Origin: Pyxidicoccus parkwaysis
GTDB lineage: Bacteria > Myxococcota > Myxococcia > Myxococcales > Myxococcaceae
Assembly (NCBI RefSeq): GCF_017301735.1
Contig: NZ_CP071090.1
Coordinates: forward strand, 6,066,001-6,130,000
DNA length: 64,000 nt
Direction: 5' to 3'
Shown: piece after piece, positions 61,587-64,000 of the stretch
Layout: every line of letters starts with the position of its first letter
How positions within the stretch are numbered: position 1 is the first letter of the stretch
Program-made: the position numbers and the translations under genes
The notes under the pieces: generated by a model
What the model was told of the DNA's origin: nothing
Databases searched by the model: none
What the model saw: the letters and a program-made list of their open reading frames with translations, nothing else

Positions 61587-61806
61587 TCCCGCCTCCTCTC
61601 GGTTGCTCGTCCATCCAGCGCTCAAGTTCCTTGCGCCGAATCCGCCACTGCCCTCGAAGCTTGAAGGCCGGCATCTCGCCCGCGATGGCCATCGCGTAGA
61701 CGGTCTTCTCCTCAAGCCTTAGCAACGAGGGGACCTCTCTGGGCCCAAGGACCTCTTCGAGGTTTGGCTCACCGTCTCGCGCCAGACCAATGGTTCGGGA
61801 TGGCAT
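61573..61806 (-). CDS. Excisionase-family helix-turn-helix protein
   Basis: This is a 77-residue DNA-binding protein of the MerR/excisionase type: LGPREVPSLLRLEEKTVYAMAIAGEMPAFKLRGQWRIRRKELERWMDEQPRG. This is the usual helix-turn-helix plus wing with W-R-I and E-x-W-M. It could direct excision of the island, regulate the restriction operon, or both. It lies directly upstream of hsdR with a 14-base overlap, which favours a regulatory role now that the recombinase is broken. MPSRT at 61806 is the chosen start; MLVEH at 61842 is possible. Confidence 0.8.
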   Translation of the reverse strand: MPSRTIGLARDGEPNLEEVLGPREVPSLLRLEEKTVYAMAIAGEMPAFKLRGQWRIRRKELERWMDEQPRGGGNDDA

Positions 61807-61899
61807 TGAGTTCCAAAGAATACCATTGTGTTCCACGAGCATGCACGGCGGGCTGGCTGCGCTCCCCTGAGACTGCGCGGGTTAGACCTCTAGACGGCT

Positions 61900-62319
61900 G
61901 TTGGTGAAACGCGACGTTTACCGGGGCCATCTCGGCATTCCGACAGGGGGCGTGAGCGGGAAGTGCCGGTCAACGAGCGGACGCTGAAGGCCCTGCGGCG
62001 CATTGACTCGCCGTGGGTGTTCCCCTGCTAACGGGGGCTTCACTTGCAACCCGCAGCACACCTGCGCGGAGGCCATCCTCCGCAACGCCATGCGGGCGGG
62101 CATCCGCGGCCATCGGGTGGAACACGCTGCGCCACACCTTCGCCAGCCACTTCCTCATGCGCGGGAGTGCCGCTCAAGGCCGTGCAGGGACTGATGGGGC
62201 GGCACGCCACCATTGAGATGACGCTGCGCTACGCCCACCTCAGCTCGGCCGTGAAGAAGAAGGACGCGATGCGAGCCCTCAACGTGCGCCCCACGGGCAC
62301 GCAGCCTGGAGTCCTGTGA
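61900..62319 (+). pseudogene. Decayed tyrosine recombinase (integrase)
   Basis: Pieces of a phage-type integrase catalytic domain lie in changing frames. EREVPVNERTLKALRRIDSPWVFP comes first, then a stop. NTLRHTFASHFLMRG follows (the HxxR box with its Arg and His), and after a one-base shift near 62160, VPLKAVQGLMGRHATIEMTLRYAHLS with the nucleophile Tyr. At least two frame breaks and a stop make it inactive. The N-terminal part is missing. It reads toward the tRNA-Leu gene and ends 12 bases before its terminator, the normal place for the integrase of a tRNA-inserted element. Confidence 0.8.
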
Positions 62320-62330
62320 CCGCAGAAACG

Positions 62331-62362
62331 AAAAAAGCCCCCGAGTCTTTCGACTCGGGGGC
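62331..62362 (-). terminator. Rho-independent terminator after tRNA-Leu
   Basis: An 11-bp stem (GCCCCCGAGTC / GACTCGGGGGC, 62337-62347 with 62352-62362) encloses a four-base loop. On the minus strand a run of T follows it. It ends transcription coming from secG and the tRNA. A worn copy lies at 50412-50441. Confidence 0.9.
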
Positions 62363-62373
62363 CTCATTCGGAG

Positions 62374-62455
62374 TGCCCAAGGCGGGATTCGAACCCGCAC
62401 ACCTTGCGGCGCCAGCCCCTCAAGCTGGTGTGTCTACCAGTTCCACCACCTGGGC
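62374..62455 (-). tRNA. tRNA-Leu (anticodon GAG)
   Basis: This gene has a full cloverleaf on the minus strand. The acceptor stem is GCCCAGG with CTTGGGC. The D-arm TGGTGGAACTGGTAGACA has the leucine-type extended D-loop. The anticodon stem CCAGC/GCTGG carries loop TTGAGGG, so the anticodon is GAG. A long variable arm and the T-arm GCGGGTTCGAATCCCGC follow. The CCA end is not encoded (ACTCC follows). Its 3' end is the insertion point of the island to its left. Confidence 0.95.
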
Positions 62456-62541
62456 AACTTCTGCGGCGACCATCTACCGGACTGCCTTGGCTCACGCAAC
62501 GACAATTTCAACCGTTGCGTGAACCCGATACTTCCTACTGC

Positions 62542-63006
62542 CTACTGCGCCGGAGCCGGAGCAGGCGCCGCACCCTGCGGAGCAGGAGCCTGCTGCTGCG
62601 CCCCACCCTCGGCGGGCGGAGGCACCGGCGTCTCACCGCGCGGCTGCTCCACGCTGCCAGGAGGCGGCGACGAAGGCGTCGTCGTCGCACCCGAAGCCGG
62701 AGCCGCGGCGCCACCCGGCGTTGCAGGAGCCTGCTTCGCCGGAGGCGTGGCAACCGAGCCGCCCGCCGCCACCGAGGAGCGAAGCCCCACGAAGGACAGG
62801 CCGAGCGACGTGAAGAAGAAGAGCATCGCGCAGACGCCCGTGAGCTTGCTCAGGAACGTCACCGCGCCGCGGCCACCAAAGGCGCTCGTGGCCGCGCCAC
62901 CGCCGAGGGCCGAGCCCATGCCCGCGTCCTTACCGGGCTGCAGAAGGATGACGAAGATCATGAACACGCAAACGAGGACGTGCACGATCGTGACGAAGGT
63001 CAGCAT
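62542..63006 (-). CDS. secG: Protein translocase subunit SecG
   Basis: This 154-residue protein is part of the SecYEG inner-membrane channel. The N-terminal half is typical SecG: a first helix LTFVTIVHVLVCVFMIFVILLQ, the loop PGKDAGMGSALGGGAATSAFGGRG, and a second helix FLSKLTGVCAMLFFFTSLGLSFVG. After about residue 80 comes a long Pro/Ala/Gln-rich tail (TPPAKQAPATPGG), which makes it longer than the roughly 80-110 residues usual in the family. It follows tpiA by 99 bases on the same strand and is followed by tRNA-Leu, a common order in related genomes. Confidence 0.95.
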   Translation of the reverse strand: MLTFVTIVHVLVCVFMIFVILLQPGKDAGMGSALGGGAATSAFGGRGAVTFLSKLTGVCAMLFFFTSLGLSFVGLRSSVAAGGSVATPPAKQAPATPGGAAAPASGATTTPSSPPPGSVEQPRGETPVPPPAEGGAQQQAPAPQGAAPAPAPAQ

Positions 63007-63105
63007 GGGAGGTCTTCCAGACGTTCCAAAAGAAGGAGGCGCACCCTACACAAAGTGGTGAACGGGTGACAACTTCTTCCGCCCACCGATTCCGGTAATG
63101 CCGAT

Positions 63106-63879
63106 CTAACCGGCTGCCTTGACGATGGCCGCGAAGTCGCCCGCCTTCAGGCTGGCCCCTCCGACGAGCGCTCCGTCCACGTCCGGCTGCCCCAGCAATT
63201 CCGCCGCGTTGTCCGGCTTCACGCTGCCGCCGTACTGGATGCGCACCCGCCCGGCCGTCTCCCCGTCGTACAGGCGCTCGAGCAGCCCGCGGATGGCCGC
63301 GTGCACCTCCTGCGCCTGCGCCGACGTGGCCGTCCGGCCCGTCCCAATCGCCCACACCGGCTCGTACGCCAGGACGAAGGTGGCCACGTCCTTCGCGTCG
63401 AAGCCCGCCAGCGCCCCGCGCACCTGGCGCTCCACCACCGGGAGCGTCTGGTTCGCCTCGCGCTCGGCCAGCGTCTCGCCCACGCAGATGATGGGCGTCA
63501 TGCCCGCCGCCCGCACCGCCCGGGCCCGCTTGTTCACCGTCTCGTCCGTCTCACCGAAGAACTGCCGGCGCTCCGAGTGCCCCACGATGACGTAGGCACA
63601 CCCGAGCTCCGCCAGCATCGGCGCGGACACCTCACCGGTGAAGGCGCCGGACGCCTCCCAGTGACAGTTCTGCGCCGCCAGCTGCAGCGGCGCACCTTCC
63701 AGCGCGATGTGTAGCGGCTGCAGCGCCACGAACGGCGGCGCCAGCACCACCTCCACCGTGTCTCCCAGCGAGGCCACCATGCCCCGCAGCTCGCGCACGA
63801 GGCCCAGCGCCTCGGGCACCGTCTTGTTCATCTTCCAGTTGCCGGCGACGATTTTGCGACGACGAGCAGCGGCAGCCAT
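63106..63879 (-). CDS. tpiA: Triosephosphate isomerase
   Basis: This 257-residue glycolytic enzyme interconverts dihydroxyacetone phosphate and glyceraldehyde 3-phosphate. It has the N-terminal AGNWKMNKT with the substrate-binding Lys and the catalytic His in VIVGHSERRQFFGE. The catalytic Glu is in AYEPVWAIGTGRTAT, which includes the mobile loop, and the phosphate-binding RIQYGGSVKPDN is also present. The start at 63879 follows GGGGGGA. It is downstream of pgk and upstream of secG on the same strand, as in many bacteria. Confidence 0.97.
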   Translation of the reverse strand: MAAAARRRKIVAGNWKMNKTVPEALGLVRELRGMVASLGDTVEVVLAPPFVALQPLHIALEGAPLQLAAQNCHWEASGAFTGEVSAPMLAELGCAYVIVGHSERRQFFGETDETVNKRARAVRAAGMTPIICVGETLAEREANQTLPVVERQVRGALAGFDAKDVATFVLAYEPVWAIGTGRTATSAQAQEVHAAIRGLLERLYDGETAGRVRIQYGGSVKPDNAAELLGQPDVDGALVGGASLKAGDFAAIVKAAG

Positions 63880-63926
63880 GTGTCCCCCCAAGGGCTTGGA
63901 TACGGGTTGCGTTGCGGGCGCGCAGC

Positions 63927-64000
63927 CTACCGCGTTTCCAGTGCCTTGATACCCGGCAATTCGCGCCCCTCCAGGAACTCCAGGGACGCGCCACCGCCGG
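63927..64000 (-). CDS. pgk: Phosphoglycerate kinase, C-terminal end only
   Basis: The last 24 codons of a gene entering from the right edge read GGGASLEFLEGRELPGIKALE then TR and TAG. The motif GGGASLEFLEG is the highly conserved C-terminal nucleotide-binding segment of phosphoglycerate kinase. Its position directly before tpiA on the same strand agrees. The rest of the gene is outside the window. Confidence 0.93.
   Translation of the reverse strand, partial: GGGASLEFLEGRELPGIKALETR

Larger units (their letters stand above)
50411..62397. mobile_element. Genomic island integrated at tRNA-Leu(GAG), apparently immobile
   Basis: The segment is bounded by direct repeats of the tRNA-Leu 3' end and terminator, at 50411-50477 (degenerate) and 62331-62397 (intact tRNA). 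Just inside the tRNA end is a decayed tyrosine recombinase reading toward it, and next to that an excisionase-like gene. The cargo is a Ser/Thr kinase and a type I restriction operon with an AAA/HNH pair. Several parts are visibly less GC-rich than the surrounding genome. The broken recombinase and worn left repeat suggest an old, fixed insertion. Confidence 0.7.

Overview
The window is very GC-rich and looks like the chromosome of a myxobacterium of the Myxococcaceae (Myxococcus/Corallococcus/Pyxidicoccus type). The evidence is Hanks-type Ser/Thr kinases with C-terminal extensions, a sigma factor of the Myxococcus type divergent from a zinc-finger/kinase/TPR protein, a protealysin-emfourin pair, and pgk-tpiA-secG-tRNA-Leu at the right end. 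Taxonomy is inferred from gene content and codon bias only.

Left flank (1-14.3 kb): a lipoprotein running off the edge and an outer-membrane-like protein; a ZIP metal transporter; a Ser/Thr kinase translationally coupled to a small protein that repeats its Cys-containing tail; the sigma factor and zinc-finger/kinase/TPR pair with starts only 32 bp apart; a beta-class glutathione transferase divergent from a LysR regulator; an ArsR-SRPBCC pair; clpP; an M4 protease with its emfourin inhibitor; and a small beta-barrel protein.

Centre (45.8 down to 14.4 kb, minus strand): a long, tightly coupled gene cluster for an extracellular-type contractile injection system (eCIS, Afp/PVC relatives). In transcription order it has sheath, tube, a zinc-finger hub-chaperone-like protein, a disordered protein, a DUF4255/Afp16-like cap, an AAA+ ATPase, a small protein, the CIS_tube adaptor, a LysM-type adaptor, a spike split into gpD-like and gpV-like proteins, a PAAR-like tip, gp25, two baseplate proteins, a tail-protein-I/beta-helix protein, and a DUF6519/Ig-like/propeller protein. 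It continues with a 2270-residue DUF4157 (eCIS core) protein and then three HEAT-like genes that could be immunity or chaperone genes. No separate tape-measure gene is visible, so the DUF4157 giant is the candidate ruler and/or cargo.

Right of the eCIS (45.8-50.4 kb): a gene-poor region with remnants, a secreted protein, a putative HEIGH zinc peptidase, and a lipoprotein with a PD-(D/E)XK-like nuclease signature coupled to a DUF3396-like (type VI immunity family) gene.

Far right (50.4-62.4 kb): an apparent old genomic island inserted into the 3' end of tRNA-Leu(GAG). The intact tRNA and a decayed tyrosine recombinase mark one end, and a degenerate copy of the tRNA 3' end plus its terminator marks the other. 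The island carries a second Ser/Thr kinase with the same Cys tail and an operon of an excisionase-like protein, type I hsdR-hsdM-hsdS, and an AAA ATPase-HNH pair coupled to hsdS. Beyond it lie tRNA-Leu, secG, tpiA and the end of pgk.
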